This document shows, in pieces, positions 1-11,900 of a stretch of DNA of 64,000 bases. Made by a program: the position numbers and the translations under genes. A model generated the notes under the pieces. It saw only the letters and a program-made list of their open reading frames with translations, searched no databases and was not told where the DNA came from. Within the stretch, counting starts at the first letter, position 1. Every line of letters starts with the position of its first letter. The DNA is from Lonicera japonica. Lineage: Eukaryota > Streptophyta > Magnoliopsida > Dipsacales > Caprifoliaceae. The stretch covers positions 41,286,099-41,350,098 of the forward strand of contig CM038470.1 of NCBI GenBank assembly GCA_021464415.1, given 5' to 3'.

Positions 1-859
1 TTCTGAAATACTCAATAGGCAACTCCGGGAGCCTTATCCAAACCGTTGTTGGTGTATCCTTAACCTCCGATGGTTTAAAGTTTGGTTCCCAATCTCTAAC
101 AGTGAGGTAATGGTTCAAAATAACCCAATGACCCCCTATTAGAACATGTTGATAACTTGCTTTATCTTGAACTTGATGAGGTAAAAACCTTCATCAAGGT
201 CAACAGTATCAAAATCCCCCGATAAATTACACAGATTTTTGACTCTCGTGGTGGGAGCCTTGTATCCTATATTTTTTTCCCAATAGTTTGACTATCAGGC
301 TATCCTTCCATTTCTCATGGAGTCCAGCCATCATTGCCAAAGGCATGTCCACAACTGGAACCATAGGGTCCTCGTCAGAGGGGTTGGAGTTGAGATCAAA
401 ATTCTGAGAATTTTGAGCTCCAATCGGTTCATCATCATCAGACCAACTATCCATCTCATCATCAGACAAGATTTTTTTTTGTTTGTCCTCCGACACTGCG
501 TCCTTGTATGACTTGTTTCTTATGGGGAGTGGGTCATCACCCCCACTTCCCAAATTTCGAGTTTCCGATTCAGACATACCAGTGTCCGAATCCATGGGAT
601 TTTGTATGTGAGGTTCCTTCACAGCACGAAATTGCGGTGTACCCAAATTAGCTCCCTCGCAAATTTGGGCTTCCAATGAATCATCAGATAGAACACACAT
701 GTTTGCATCCTCTACCTGTAGAAGGTTTTCCATGTCACTGTGTTTATTTTTCACTTTCTTATTGCTCCTAGCTCTGTTGTCTTCCTCCTCAGAGGATGCA
801 CTCGGTTGTTGCTCGGTTTCCGGTGGAAGGAAAAAAACGGACGGTGGGTTACTGGTCAT
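1..859 (-). pseudogene. LINE ORF1 protein (DUF4283-type), frameshifted
   Basis: ORF1 of plant LINEs encodes an RNA-binding, gag-like protein that packages the element RNA. The reading frame opens at 859 with a long acidic, Ser/Asp-rich N-terminus. It reaches WKDSLIVKLLGKKY, which is typical of the entry to the DUF4283 domain, at about 300-265, and then stops at 227. The domain continues in other minus frames: DLDEGFYLIKFKI near 170 and TVWIRLPELPIEYF near 5-50. At least two frame changes therefore separate the parts and the gene is dead. The DUF4283 assignment rests on these motifs only. The C-terminal zinc knuckle would lie outside the window. Confidence 0.75.
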
Positions 860-1040
860 AACGGTAATAAAGCCAGAGATAAAAAACTAGAGAGAGAAGC
901 TACGGTTGGTGTTGGTGCCTACTAATGAGCTTGTGCAGCTTTTGAAAGCGGATATACAAGGTGTTGCATACCCTAGAGGAGATTAGTTTCCCCTTTTTCT
1001 GTTTTTCTGCTTCTGCTGTTTTTTGGCTTTCCTTCTGTAA
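1..1040 (-). mobile_element. LINE retrotransposon, 5' part (ORF1 region)
   Basis: The minus strand reads as the beginning of a plant non-LTR retrotransposon. An ORF1 start lies at 859 and the coding sense continues off the left edge of the window. The 5' end is placed near 940-1050, because from about 1052 the DNA matches the 3' part of the peptide-gene repeat instead. The right limit is therefore approximate. Any endonuclease/reverse transcriptase ORF2 and poly(A) tail would lie left of base 1. Confidence 0.7.
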
Positions 1041-1051
1041 CAAAACAAAAA

Positions 1052-1435
1052 ATGTGACAATATATTCATGGTTGCTTTAATTTAATTAATAATAATAAAT
1101 GCATCATCTCTCTCTCTCTCCAATTTCGTTATGGATATGTAGGTGGTGTTGGAGACATGGAGTAAGGTTTATGCAGGTGGATCATCATCTCAATCAAGCG
1201 GTTCAGCGCCGACCCCTCCTATTTAATAGCTTATCTGTATAGTAATATGTTTCTTTTTTTGGATGTCTTTGCATTAAGTGGTTGTATTCTAAAATAAATT
1301 ATCAAATAATAATATATCCATTAATTAGACGTTAATTTTCAAGTTAATAGAGAAGTGTGCTTCTTTTTAATTCCTTTTTCTTTTCCAACCATTATTAGAC
1401 CTATGCATATATATCAATGATTGTTGGATTGAGAT
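1052..1435 (+). pseudogene. Degenerate relic of the secreted-peptide gene (exon 2 and 3' flank)
   Basis: This stretch aligns by eye with the end of intron 1, exon 2 and the 3' flank of the peptide genes at 5880-6400 and 38640-39150. Shared landmarks are a CT-rich tract before an AG acceptor at about 1141, a GGAGACA...AGTAAGGTTT coding start, and a 3' flank ending in a TTTTCCAACCATTAT block. Relative to the copies there is an extra ATGG just after the acceptor, which shifts the frame, and the SGPS core codons are not preserved. Exon 1 is missing because the LINE at 1-1040 abuts it. It is the oldest of three visible copies. Confidence 0.6.
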
Positions 1436-1662
1436 TTGGTGCTAGTATGTTTTGAGATTTGGTAAATTTATGATAAGAGTCTCGAAGATTTAGCTTTGTA
1501 TGAGAATTATATTCTTGGTTATGTATTGTCTAATTTCTAGTTGATTTTGTATTTTTCAATTTCAATTTGATTTTGCTTTCCCGAAACCAGTTGGATTTAT
1601 TCCCTGTAAATAGAATTGTTGTCATAGATTTATTATTTTATTTTTTTAAATATATTAAGAAC

Positions 1663-2457
1663 ATAAGCTGGTCGTTAGGTAATATGGCAGATTTGTTAAA
1701 AATTCTCAAGTTCGTAACTGTACCGAACAAATTTTTACAATAACTATTAAATCGACTATAAGGTGGAACTAATTGGTGAGATTTATATTAAACCTAATTT
1801 TTGTAATATGTGGATTATGCTTGATTTGAAATCACATTATCGAGTTATTATTAAACCCACCAGTTGGTGAACCGAGTTAACTGATTTCTTGACTTAAACA
1901 TGAAATGGAGGACTCGGCGGAATTGGTCTAAGTACAACATTAATACCATTACATGATAGATGTATATTAAATATTTGGTCACATGTTTAGTATATGCAAT
2001 TGAATTCTCACTTAGTACATACTTTGGTATATGTACATAATTCGATTGATACTTCACAAATACTTGTTATTACTATTGGTTAACTTTTCATACATATATA
2101 ACCCTAATTGTTCCCACTGAGCCTGTGTTAAGACTCACTCCCATTTCTCAAACCAGTTTTGCATGACCGCACTCGGGATGGCACGATTATTGAGTCTAAA
2201 TACCTCTTATAAACCTGGTCACTTCGTAGTCGTCCATATGGCAAATTCATAATATACCTACCAAAAAATTTCCAAAATTTCAGAAAATATAATACCAAAT
2301 ATCAGACGGCTGCTCTTTTGATTTAGTTGATTAATTAAGCTTGCTCTTTTCTTAGAAAAAAATTAGCTAATAGTCACATCTTATACAAAGAGTAGCATCA
2401 TAAATAGCTAGACCACTGTATGATATTTTAAAATGATAACTCTTCTTTTTCTATTAT
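1663..2457. other. Anonymous non-coding flank, shared with 22080-22528 and 31654-31977
   Basis: No gene, structured RNA or transposon terminus was recognised here. The stretch is the copy A partner of the two fragments flanking the chromovirus in copy B. It contains the empty site (GCCTG at about 2124-2128) corresponding to the GTCTG target duplication there. Confidence 0.6.
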
Positions 2458-3137
2458 TGTTGTGTTTTTTGCTCGGTTCCAAACCCAAGAAAAAGATGAG
2501 TTTTATTGGGAAATCATATTGTTCGCTTGAATGGTGCAAAAGAGGATTTGCGGTTCTGGTAAGGTGCAAAAGCACTTTTACACCCAAAAAATTGCATTCT
2601 GGAATGGTGCAAAAGCACTTTTGCAGTTACGCGGGAAAACTGCAAAAGTCGTTTTGCAGCTGGGCGAGAAATATGTTTCCTTATCAAACTTGGTTTCCTT
2701 GTTTATTTTGGTTTCTATTACCTTGTTAATAGTTTCCTTATTTACGTAAGATTTTTGTTACCTTATTCTAGATTGGATGGACTCTATTATATTGTTATAT
2801 ATAGATAGAATCATTCAATAGATTAGGGCATGAGAGATATTCTTCTTTCTGTGGGATTTGTGGGAGAGTTCATCTTGTTGTGGGAGAGTTCATCTTGTTG
2901 TGAGAGAGAGGTTAAAGGGCTGTTGATTTTCTTCTTCTGTGAGAGCTTTGAGTGCAATAATTCTTGTGATAGATTTTGTAATCATTTTCAAAGAATTAGT
3001 GAAATCTTCGTTTGTCGAATATTTTGTGTTCCATTATCTTTATTCTTGCTTGTTTTTCATCCTTATTATCTCTAGTTATTAATATCCACTATTTAAATTA
3101 CGATCCGTGGCGTGATTTATTGTTAATAATCACAACA
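2458..3137. mobile_element. Solo LTR (680 bp) with ATTAT target-site duplication
   Basis: The insert begins TGTTGTG and ends CACAACA, perfect short inverted ends of TG...CA type. It is flanked by ATTAT at 2453-2457 and again at 3138-3142. The homologous site in copy B (around 31974-31985) is uninterrupted, with a single copy of the target. No primer-binding site or coding sequence is present. This is what remains after recombination between the two LTRs of a complete element. Internal features include repeated GCAAAAG(C)ACTTTTGCA-like words at 2535-2660. The superfamily cannot be assigned. Confidence 0.9.
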
Positions 3138-3142
3138 ATTAT

Positions 3143-4440
3143 AACCACAATAACAAAAAAAAAATTCATGAGACAATTTAAATTAAAATACATATATACT
3201 AATAATATTGGTTTACACAGTTCTCAACACTAAAGCCAATCTTATTTAAATTTAATGCACCTACGAACTTCAATTGTTGCAGGACTGGAACTGGTCAAAT
3301 AGGTTAGACAAGATTTAATGGTTGAATGGACCACCTTTATCTGACCCGACAAGGACTACGTTGAACTTTCCTATGACTTTATATATATATATATATAATG
3401 TCAATGTCCGGTGCGGATCGAATTTTTTTAAAAAAATAAAATTTATCGTAAAAATATTGTAAGATGATTTTTATGATAAAAAAATATCGTAAAAAGTTTT
3501 GATTTGTATGAATCGGTACACACTTAAAAATTTATGTATATATAAAAATATTAAAGGAAAAAAAAACTCAAACTAAATTAATAAAATAAAAAGGCATTAA
3601 GAACACATAATCCATGTTTTCAATTCATGACCAAAAAATAAAATTTACATCATCTACCAATAATTAAAGTATAATGAACAATAGATAGATATAAAGTACG
3701 ACTTTATATAATTAATACGGGTGTGTGTCTAGTATAAATATTATTTTTCAAAAAGAAAATTAATACTAACAATAGTCTAGTAAAAAAATCACAAATTTAA
3801 TTTTGTTGTAAATAAAAAAAAATATCTTTTGAAATAAAACGATGCACTGATACATTAATAGATTTAGGATGGATTCTTCAGGAAGGAGAGAAGGAGGTGG
3901 CTTAAACAGAGGTTAGCCAATTAGATATATCGTTTTTTTTAGTGTTCTTAATTGAATCCATAAAATTAGTCTTCTCACCCTACTAAAATTTAAAAATAAG
4001 TCAAACTTAGCCTACAAAATAGGTAAAAAGCTTTCTTCTCACCCCGCTTTCTATCTTATGAAAAAAAATCATCACTATATAAAGGTTGCTTTTTCTTCGA
4101 ATCAACTGTTGAATGGTTTAACCTATATAATATCAAACGATAAGTTAAAAAGGTGTTGATCACAGGGTGCTGGCAAATTGTGTCGGTAACAGGTGTTGCC
4201 ATCCTGCAAATGTGTATCCGAATAAAGTCCGGCGGTATACAAAGAATTTACGGTAGGTGATTAGGTCACAAGTTCTTTAGTAGGCCCATTGACAAGTGTG
4301 CTATTGATCTATTCAAACTATGAGGAGCTAGCAACTTCCAAGGGAGTATACTGTATATATATACTTAGGAATTATGGGCTTCTTGAGTGTATCATGAAAA
4401 GAATTTCGAGAGTTTCAATTTTGCAGTTCAACATTTTTTT
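3143..4440. other. Anonymous AT-rich flank upstream of peptide gene A
   Basis: No gene was recognised. The stretch is collinear with copy B 31982-33954, apart from the MITE-like insertion there. It holds a short TA repeat near 3380-3400. Confidence 0.6.
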
Positions 4441-4702
4441 CAAATTTGATCATCTATAGGTCCGAAATTGCGATACAAAATTTTACCAAAAAAATGGAAA
4501 ATAAATTATATGCCCCCACCTGTTAATTCCGTTAAAAACTTAACAGATGTTACTAATTGGACTGCATTGAAACAATTTCCAAACTTTGGGGTTTAATCTG
4601 CCCAAATCGAAATATTAGGAACAAAAGTAAAACTACTAGCATACTTCGAGGGTTAAAAGTGTTACTAACTCAAATACAAAACTGAAAAGTCCACCTCCCA
4701 AC

Positions 4703-4712
4703 TATATAAATA
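4703..4712 (+). promoter_or_regulatory. TATA box of peptide gene A
   Basis: TATATAAATA lies about 85 bp upstream of the ATG at 4796, with a C-run just downstream. The same arrangement precedes the copy B gene (TTTATAAATA at 37444). A third, diverged version lies near 36955. Confidence 0.55.
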
Positions 4713-4795
4713 GTAAAATCCCCCCACCTAAAATTAAACAAATTAAGACCACAGAACCAAAAATTTGAGGAGTTCCTGTAAAATTAGTGTCAAAA

Positions 4796-6054
4796 ATGGC
4801 GAGCATATCAACAGCTTCTTCTTTTGTCATCAGATGCGTCTTTTGCTTCATTTTTATCATCATATTAATTAGTGTCACCGCAAATCGCTGCGCGAAGCCT
4901 AGCCGGTGCCAGCAATATTAAGGGTGAGTTGTAAATCAACTTTTGTTACAAAAGGCCATATAAGAATTTTTGCTATATACATCTGAAACTACGTATATGT
5001 TTAAATAAGGGTGAAGAGTTTTATACGAAATGTTTAAAGTCCAAAGGTGGATCTCTAGTACAAAAAAAAGTGAAAAGGGAACACTATGAAGTAATTTTCC
5101 TGTATAAATTTTTCAGCTCGGAAGCCAATCATCTAAAAATTAATTTTTTTCTTCTAACTTCGTTTTCATGCTTACAATCAAAAGCATGCTAGTTTTTAAT
5201 TAAAAAATAAAATTTATGAAAAAGCTAGATTGTCAAAAAAAATAAAATAATAAACTCTAGTACAAAATATTAGTTTTATTACTCATAAGCTAAACTTACA
5301 TAATGATTTTGTAGTTCAATTGACTTTTATTTTAAGCGGAGGTTTTGAGTTCGAATCTAACATTAACTTTTTCCCCAAACTCCTTCTCTCCCTCTTGGTT
5401 ATAATGGAGAGAGAAAGAAGATATTAAGAAAAATCTTCTTATTTAACTGATATGTAAAATGGGTAGGAGTCAGTTATATTTATATTAAGACCTAACGTCC
5501 TTACTTCTATACAAATCAATGTTGTCACATTATATATAATATAAGGGATAAATTGTATCTTTAAATATTACATATGGATATAAACATATCAATTAATACT
5601 TTACAAGAATTTGTTATTTTTAGTATTTATGACCACAAACCGTTTAATTAAACTTTAAGCTATCCCTTTTACACAATTCACTTCTTATAGGAATTTTAGA
5701 TCCATCCTTGTTGAAAGTCTAAACACGCATGTTGATATTAATTCGATAGATAGTGGCCTATAACATTTGTGCCTGTAGGCTATTTTATCCCTTCTCATTT
5801 TCGTCATATCAATTTTATGAGCGTTAAATTATTTTTGCTTGCATATATTACTGGTTATTTGTGTATCTCATGTGACAATATATTTCTTATTCAGGCTGCT
5901 TTAATTTAATTAATACTAATAAATGTATTCTCTCTCTCTATATATCCAATTTCAATATGGATATGCAGGTAGTATTGGAGACAGTAAGATTGGGGCACAT
6001 GGATCAAGTTCCGGAACAGGCCCTTCAGGACAAGTACCCAGATGGCACGATTAA
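4796..6054 (+). pseudogene. Secreted peptide precursor gene, PIP-like, copy A (frameshifted exon 1)
   Basis: This is the paralogue of the gene at 37537-38820. Exon 1 (4796-4923) encodes the same signal-peptide-like start (MASISTASSFVIRCVFCFIF). It carries four extra bases near 4867-4870 and three more near 4916-4918 compared with copy B. The frame therefore runs into TAA at 4919-4921 and the product would be 41 aa. The GTGAGT donor at 4924 and the AG acceptor at 5967-5968 are kept. Exon 2 (5969-6054, 86 nt) has the same length as in copy B and no stop in the ancestral frame, but its core reads TGPSGQVPRWHD instead of SGPSGYGPGAHD. A weak alternative donor at 4872 would restore the frame with a shortened exon 1. 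I regard that as unlikely. Confidence 0.65.
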
Positions 6055-6612
6055 ATTATTTGTTTTCAAACAAAATTAATTATGTACCAACTTTAATTTT
6101 CAACTGGAGTTGAATCATATTAATTTGTCCAATCCTAAGCACAAGCTAATTACTCGTTTGTATTGTAATGTATTTCTTTTTCATTTTGAATGTACTTGTA
6201 TTAAGCAATTGTATTCTAAAATAAATGGAACAGTTTTTATGCGGACTGATGCGTACTAGAACCGGCCTTTTAAAACAAATGGTCAAATAATAATATATCC
6301 ATTATTAGAAGTTAATTTTCATGTTAATAAAGGTGTGCTTTTTTTTCTTTTTTCTTTTCCAACCATTATATATTAGAGCTATATAGTGGGACAAATAGTA
6401 ACATGGACTTTATTTTTATTTTTTATACAAGCAATGATAGACCTGAGTTGGGGAAGTGAGGAGGGGAGAGAGATTAAGTTGTGACATTTCGTGTAAAATA
6501 CCACACAACCACTTAGGTTGAAGCCCAGATCTAATGGCATGGACTTTTAAGTCAATGCTTTTAGTCTAGCCTTCAATAATTACATTCAGCACCATTATAT
6601 ATATATGTTTAC

Positions 6613-6643
<31 letters not shown>

Positions 6644-7499
6644 TCAATGATGGTTGTATTGATTGAATGTGGGTAAGGGAAATCGAGTCTCCCTTTGATT
6701 TTGATACTTGGATGGGAAGTTAACCTAGTTGTCTTGGGAGATAGAGGAAAGGAGAGAAATTATTAAATCATCACATCCCATGTAAAATACCATAATTTGG
6801 CATGGGCACATGCCAAGAAAATAATAAGCGAACCTATTTGGCTTGCGATGTATTGATGATATTGTTGAAAATATTGGTGTAATTTAATTTCGGTAAAAAT
6901 AAATTAGTCAAAAATAAATAGACAAAATTATAAAACGAAAAAAAATTAATAAAGACCAAAGATAATTAAGATTAGAAAACTCATTGAATATTCTTTTCAA
7001 ATATTTTATTAATAAAGTATGACAGCGTAGTAACTGTTAATTCGCCGGTGCGCATTTATTGGAGTGCTTCTTAAGTATGCATAGATCTTTGTATACTGGG
7101 AAACAATGTCCATAAGTTTGTGAGTACTGTGGCAAGGGCAAGCTTGTATTTGTGTTAAGGATATAGTTTCCGACACTAGCCTTGATCACAAATCTTAGTT
7201 TTGGATTATTACATACCTTTTACATAAGTGTCCTCAATTCAATTTTATTTATTAGTTATATGTATCCCTAAATTTTAGTTTTACCTAGTGGGATGTATCC
7301 AAATTTAAATTTAATATTTAAGGTCTAATATGAGATATATGCTATTTAACGACGATAATCATTTTCAAATTTTAAATTTAAAAGAGGCTTATATAACATA
7401 TTACTCTAAATAACTAATCATTTTCTTTATATTATATTATAATCGCATGATAATGTATAAGAATTTCATAGACATAATACCTAAATAACGGGTAAATTT
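6055..7499. other. 3' flank of peptide gene A, no gene seen
   Basis: The first 350 bases match copy B at 38821-39170 very closely. The rest is AT-rich, with a TA microsatellite at about 6597-6644. Two stretches containing TGTAAAATACCA (near 6493 and 6781) recur within it. Nothing coding was recognised. Confidence 0.6.
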
Positions 7500-7883
7500 A
7501 AAGTAAGGCCTTAACTTAAGGACCTTAAGTCACGGATTGTGCATTTTGAGGGTTCAAACGAATGAGTTTTTTAATCAAACTTGGTGGAGATGATCTTCAG
7601 TATTAGTAGATCATGTCCACCAAATTTCATAAAAAAAAATTCAACCGGGAAGTGGGTAAGCTACAAAATTGAAATATATATGTCCATTAACGGAGATATG
7701 TATAATTTTGTAGTTAACTTACTCCCAGTTGAATTTTTTTTATGAAATTTGGTGGGGATGATCTTCTAGTCATGGAGATTGTCTTCACCAAACTTCGTCA
7801 AAAAACTCATCCGTTTGGCACCCCAAAATACTCAATCCGTGACTTAAGGTCCTTAAGTTAAGACCTTACTTGAAATCTATCCC
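7500..7883. mobile_element. Mutator-like foldback MITE, copy A (9-bp TSD)
   Basis: The element is a 384-bp inverted repeat. Its left end begins GGGTAAATTTAAAGTAAGG and its right end reads, on the opposite strand, GGGATAGATTTCAAGTAAGG. The long arms (including TTAACTTAAGGACCTTAAG) pair over roughly 180 bp. It is flanked by CTAAATAAC at 7491-7499 and at 7884-7892. A 9-bp duplication with long terminal inverted repeats is characteristic of Mutator-like elements. The same insertion is in copy B (40197-40590), so it predates the duplication. Confidence 0.85.
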
Positions 7884-7892
7884 CTAAATAAC

Positions 7893-8923
7893 TGTGTAAA
7901 CTCAAATAAAAAAGTTTGTGATCTATATGTCTAAATGAGATGTATTTTTCGTTTCCATGTTAATCCTCCTCTTAAACCCGATTAAGGCCTAATCTCTGTT
8001 AGAGGAGTCGATTTTCATTCTGGAATATTCGTAATTGATTCAACACTTCTAACAAGTCATTTAAATGATATTAACTATCCGTGCATGATTAGAACACATT
8101 TCGGGAAGCCGTGGTTGAATTTGGTGGCTAACCGTGAAAAAGTGAACTTTTGCCGAAATGAGTTTTTTGCCAACTTTGAAATCTCATATGAAGTCAAAAT
8201 GACTCCTTGTTTGTGGATATAGTTTCATCTATTCCCCCTCTACAAGTTCCTTGTTGAGCCCGAGCTGAGATAACATCGTTTCGGGGGTCAACAAAGCACG
8301 AAAAAGTGCAACTTTATGCAAAAATTCGTTTGATAGATCAGAGAGGAGGCAACGGTTTTTTTTACCATTATAGACTAGATAATTATGCCCCTTTCTTCCT
8401 CCTTTCTTCCCCATTCGACCCACCACCATTGAGAGACTTGGAGAGAGAGGTGAGAGTTCATATTTCTAGTGAATTTGAGAGGTCTTTACCTATCCCACAT
8501 CATGATACGAAACCTTTATCACCTTCATCATATTCTCCATCATCTTTTTCATCCTCCATGGCTAGGGCTTGGAGCTTTTGGGGGGGGGGGGGGGGGGGGG
8601 GGGGGGGATTTGGGATTACTTCGATTCAACTCAATTAACCACTCAATCTTCAAGGCTCTGGCTTCAATAAGTTGGGAATACTAGCACCAAAACTCAATTT
8701 CAAAGTTTATGTGTTGTATCTTTCAATTCAAATTAAATTGGGGGTTTTTAGCACAAATTCGAAATTGACTCATGCATGAAGATTAGGTTGCGTTTCTTTG
8801 ATCCTTTTGGTTGGTTTATGGTTTATATAACTTTAATTTGATACTTTTTACAAGAATCCCCCATTGTATGTCAATAAGAGTGAAGTTTGGAATAAAACCC
8901 ATACAAACGGATACGATACACTA
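7893..8923. other. Non-coding stretch with 28-base G run
   Basis: No gene was recognised. The only long reading frames are low-complexity (around the G run) or have no recognisable domain. It is collinear with copy B 40600-40925 and 45998-46625. The ATAGT at about 8218-8222 is the empty site for the copia element of copy B. Confidence 0.55.
8580..8607 (+). repeat. Poly-G homopolymer, 28 G
   Basis: An uninterrupted run of 28 G on the plus strand follows GGAGCTTTT. Copy B lacks the run and about 25 bases before it (around 46310), joining directly to GATTTGGG. It could form G-quadruplexes, or its length may be an assembly or base-calling artefact. Confidence 0.9.
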
Positions 8924-11900
8924 CACTACAGAAAAAAACCTCATATATGACGCTTTGTGAAAAGAAATTTATATCAGTTTTAATAAAACAGTCACATAAA
9001 GTCAAAATATCAATACAAATATGATGGATAGTCACTAAAAGGTCACGATTGTGTGAAGCAAACCAAAAATCATGACTGTTAGTGGACTCAGTCATATATT
9101 TTTTTTTAACTGTTATAGGAAAATGGTCATAAGAAAAAGTAATTTCATGACGCTAGAAACTAAAACGTAATATTAAGTAATTTTTTTCGTAATTGTTGTA
9201 CGATGAAGGGCACCAAAAAATTAGATTATTTTTTCACAACTTCTATATGATGTCATTAAAGATTTTTTTTTTAATGATCACAATAAATTTTTTTTTAATT
9301 AAACTGAAATTTTATTATTAATTCCCTCAAACCATCAGAAAAAAATATAACTTGGTAAATGCTATTTATGTTTCCCTCAAACCGTTATTTTCACGACCAT
9401 TGTTATAAACTCCGTAAATTCTATTTTATTTCCTTCAGTAATTTCGCGCCACACAGGGTGCTAATACTTCGCACAATCTCCCTCACACAGCCTCAATCGA
9501 CCCACTCACTCTAAATCGCACAAAACCCTCCCATGTACAATAACGTGTAGAGACCCTTCACTCTTCAATTGCCGAAAAAAGCCTTCCTTCTCCAATCGAG
9601 CACATAAACCCTTCCCTCCATCGTTGGCTGCTGGGTAGAAACCTTTCATTCTCCAACTGTAATCGCTGAATATGATGAGGTGAGTCTTATTTTCAATTGT
9701 TAAACTTTTTCTTATGCCCAACTATGTCGTTAGTTAATATTTGTTCTGATTTATTTCTCTTTTGGTCTTTATTACCTTATAAAATCATTGATCGGGTGTA
9801 GGATCTTACTGGAATTGGGACCCAAGGGAAACCCTTATGTAGAAATAAAAAATAGGGCTATTAATTCTTGGTTTAGATCTCTTACACCCTATATTGGAAT
9901 TTGTTAGTGTAATACTTACGATACTATAACCAAACTGCTGGTGATATAATTATTTTATCGTTTAAGCCATCTGTCTGTCTCTCGACAAAGGTACGTCTCT
10001 CTCGCGTGGCTCACTCTCACTATCCGCGCTACACAGGTACAATTCCAATCTAATTCTTGTTCATGATTGGTATTATTAACCTCTTAGTAAGAAGATATAT
10101 TGTGGGCTTTTCGTCTAGTATAACATGTATTGTAGAGATCATGGTTACTTTTATCTTTCATTGTGGATCTGAAAGAGGTTAGTCAGATTAAAAATCTCAT
10201 GATTTTTCCATTTCTGTGTATTTCCAATTTTGTGAAAATACCTTAGCTGATTATGCAACTAAAAGAATTTGCTGCTGCCTTACTATAGAACTTGGTTACA
10301 GGGCAGATGGTTTAGTTTTAGCGGGACATTCCTGTTGTAAGACGTTTATATCATTATGCTTGTAAAATTATACACATATTTTGGTATTTCAAAATTAGGG
10401 GGAATGGAAATTATTGTCTAGAACTAGAAAATACTAGGATTTTTAGTCTGGTACCAGAGGGAAACAAGTTCACTTGTTATTTTGTTTAATTACATTCTAT
10501 TATATTGGATATAATTAATTTATATGTATTCTTTGTTGTTCCCTCTCTATCTCTCTCTGTTTCTAATGGGGCTTTAGGCTGTTTTAAATTGCTTTTCTCC
10601 TACAAATAACTAACTAATCCCTATAAATTAGTGTATTTTCTTTTAAATAATTGTACATATTGCTTTGATGGTCAATTGTTCCTTAATTATATATAAGACT
10701 TAATTAATTTTGCTTTATTTCATTACTAACTGCTCATCAAATGTACTCCCTATGTATGATGTTTTGTTTGTTTTAAAAAATATTTACAATCCCTTAAGTT
10801 TATAAGATTAATTATGGTGCTGATTTAAGAGAAATTTTATTTCTTGGTAATTAGAGAATAGACGATATTGTCGCTAGTGGCTTGAAGGATGCCCATGTGA
10901 TGGAGTGAAGGACTGAAGGGTTCTCCCATTTTCAGATGCATCAATTGTACGATTCTAGTTTATTATTATTTTTGTACTTGTTGTTTGAATTATTATTTTA
11001 TATATTTTATTTTTATAAAGGGGAAGGTGTAATTCTTTTTTTTTTTTTTTTTTTTGGCTTTTAAGAACAAAAAAAAAACCCTCTCCACTCCATCTAAGAT
11101 TTCATGGATCCGGGTGGGTACTTTTACCACTAGACTAACACAATCAAACTTTCCAGGAGCGACTTGTTGCACGATTAAGAATTCTACCATATACCTTTGT
11201 TTTTGAATTAAGTTATTCTTCATTTGTAAAACTTGATTCAATAGTAATTGCAAATGCCTACGCATTATCATATTATTAAAACTTTATTTATTTTGTATCT
11301 TTTTATAGGTATAATCCACCGTATCACTTTCATCTATATTCTCAGTATATCAAATTGAAAATAACTTATATTTTGCCAATGATTAGGTTGCAATTAAGGT
11401 TAATTTAAAAAATATACTTAACTCAAAGTGGGACTATCAATTTGAGACCGAGGTAGTAATAGACACAAAGTGTGCATATTGTCAAACTCACTCAAGACCT
11501 TCAATGATGCATCTCTTAATTTTAGCATTGCTAACTGAGTTATGTAATCAAGCGTAACTAGCTAACCTCTTAAATTTTGATATAAGAAGCTATTCATATT
11601 CTCCTTTACATTTATAAGGACATGGATAGAGTTCTGTGTTAAGCTTATATGTATTGTCTATTTGCTTTGTATATTCGTTTCCACATTTTTTTATGCATGT
11701 ATAAAGCCTACTTTAACACAAATTTTTACTCGTTGTTAATTACTAGTTATGAATTGTCCATTGTTCCACTAAATAAAGGTGAGCTCCAAAGTGAGCAATC
11801 TACAAATTTACTATTACTTTTATTATGTTGAAGAGTGTTTTTTTTTGGTCTTTGCCATGAGTAATCTTCGAATTTACCTATTCTCCATTTCTTGGTCCAT

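Noticed and set aside
2433..3233. Several 70-98 codon frames at 2433-3233
   Set aside because: They fall within the solo LTR or its junctions and have no counterpart in copy B.
4440..4740. Separate MITE in the promoter of the peptide genes (text around GGACTGCATTGAAACAATTT)
   Set aside because: The stretch looks like a common plant repeat, but I could not find inverted ends or a target duplication, and both gene copies contain it.
8229..8684. Short frames around 8229-8684, including glycine-rich ones
   Set aside because: The glycine stretch is just the poly-G tract; the others have no recognisable domain and are not preserved in copy B.
11020..11090. Homopolymer T and A runs inside the CACTA-like element as a retroposon tail
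   Set aside because: The run is inside a larger unit shared by both copies and no target duplication flanks it.
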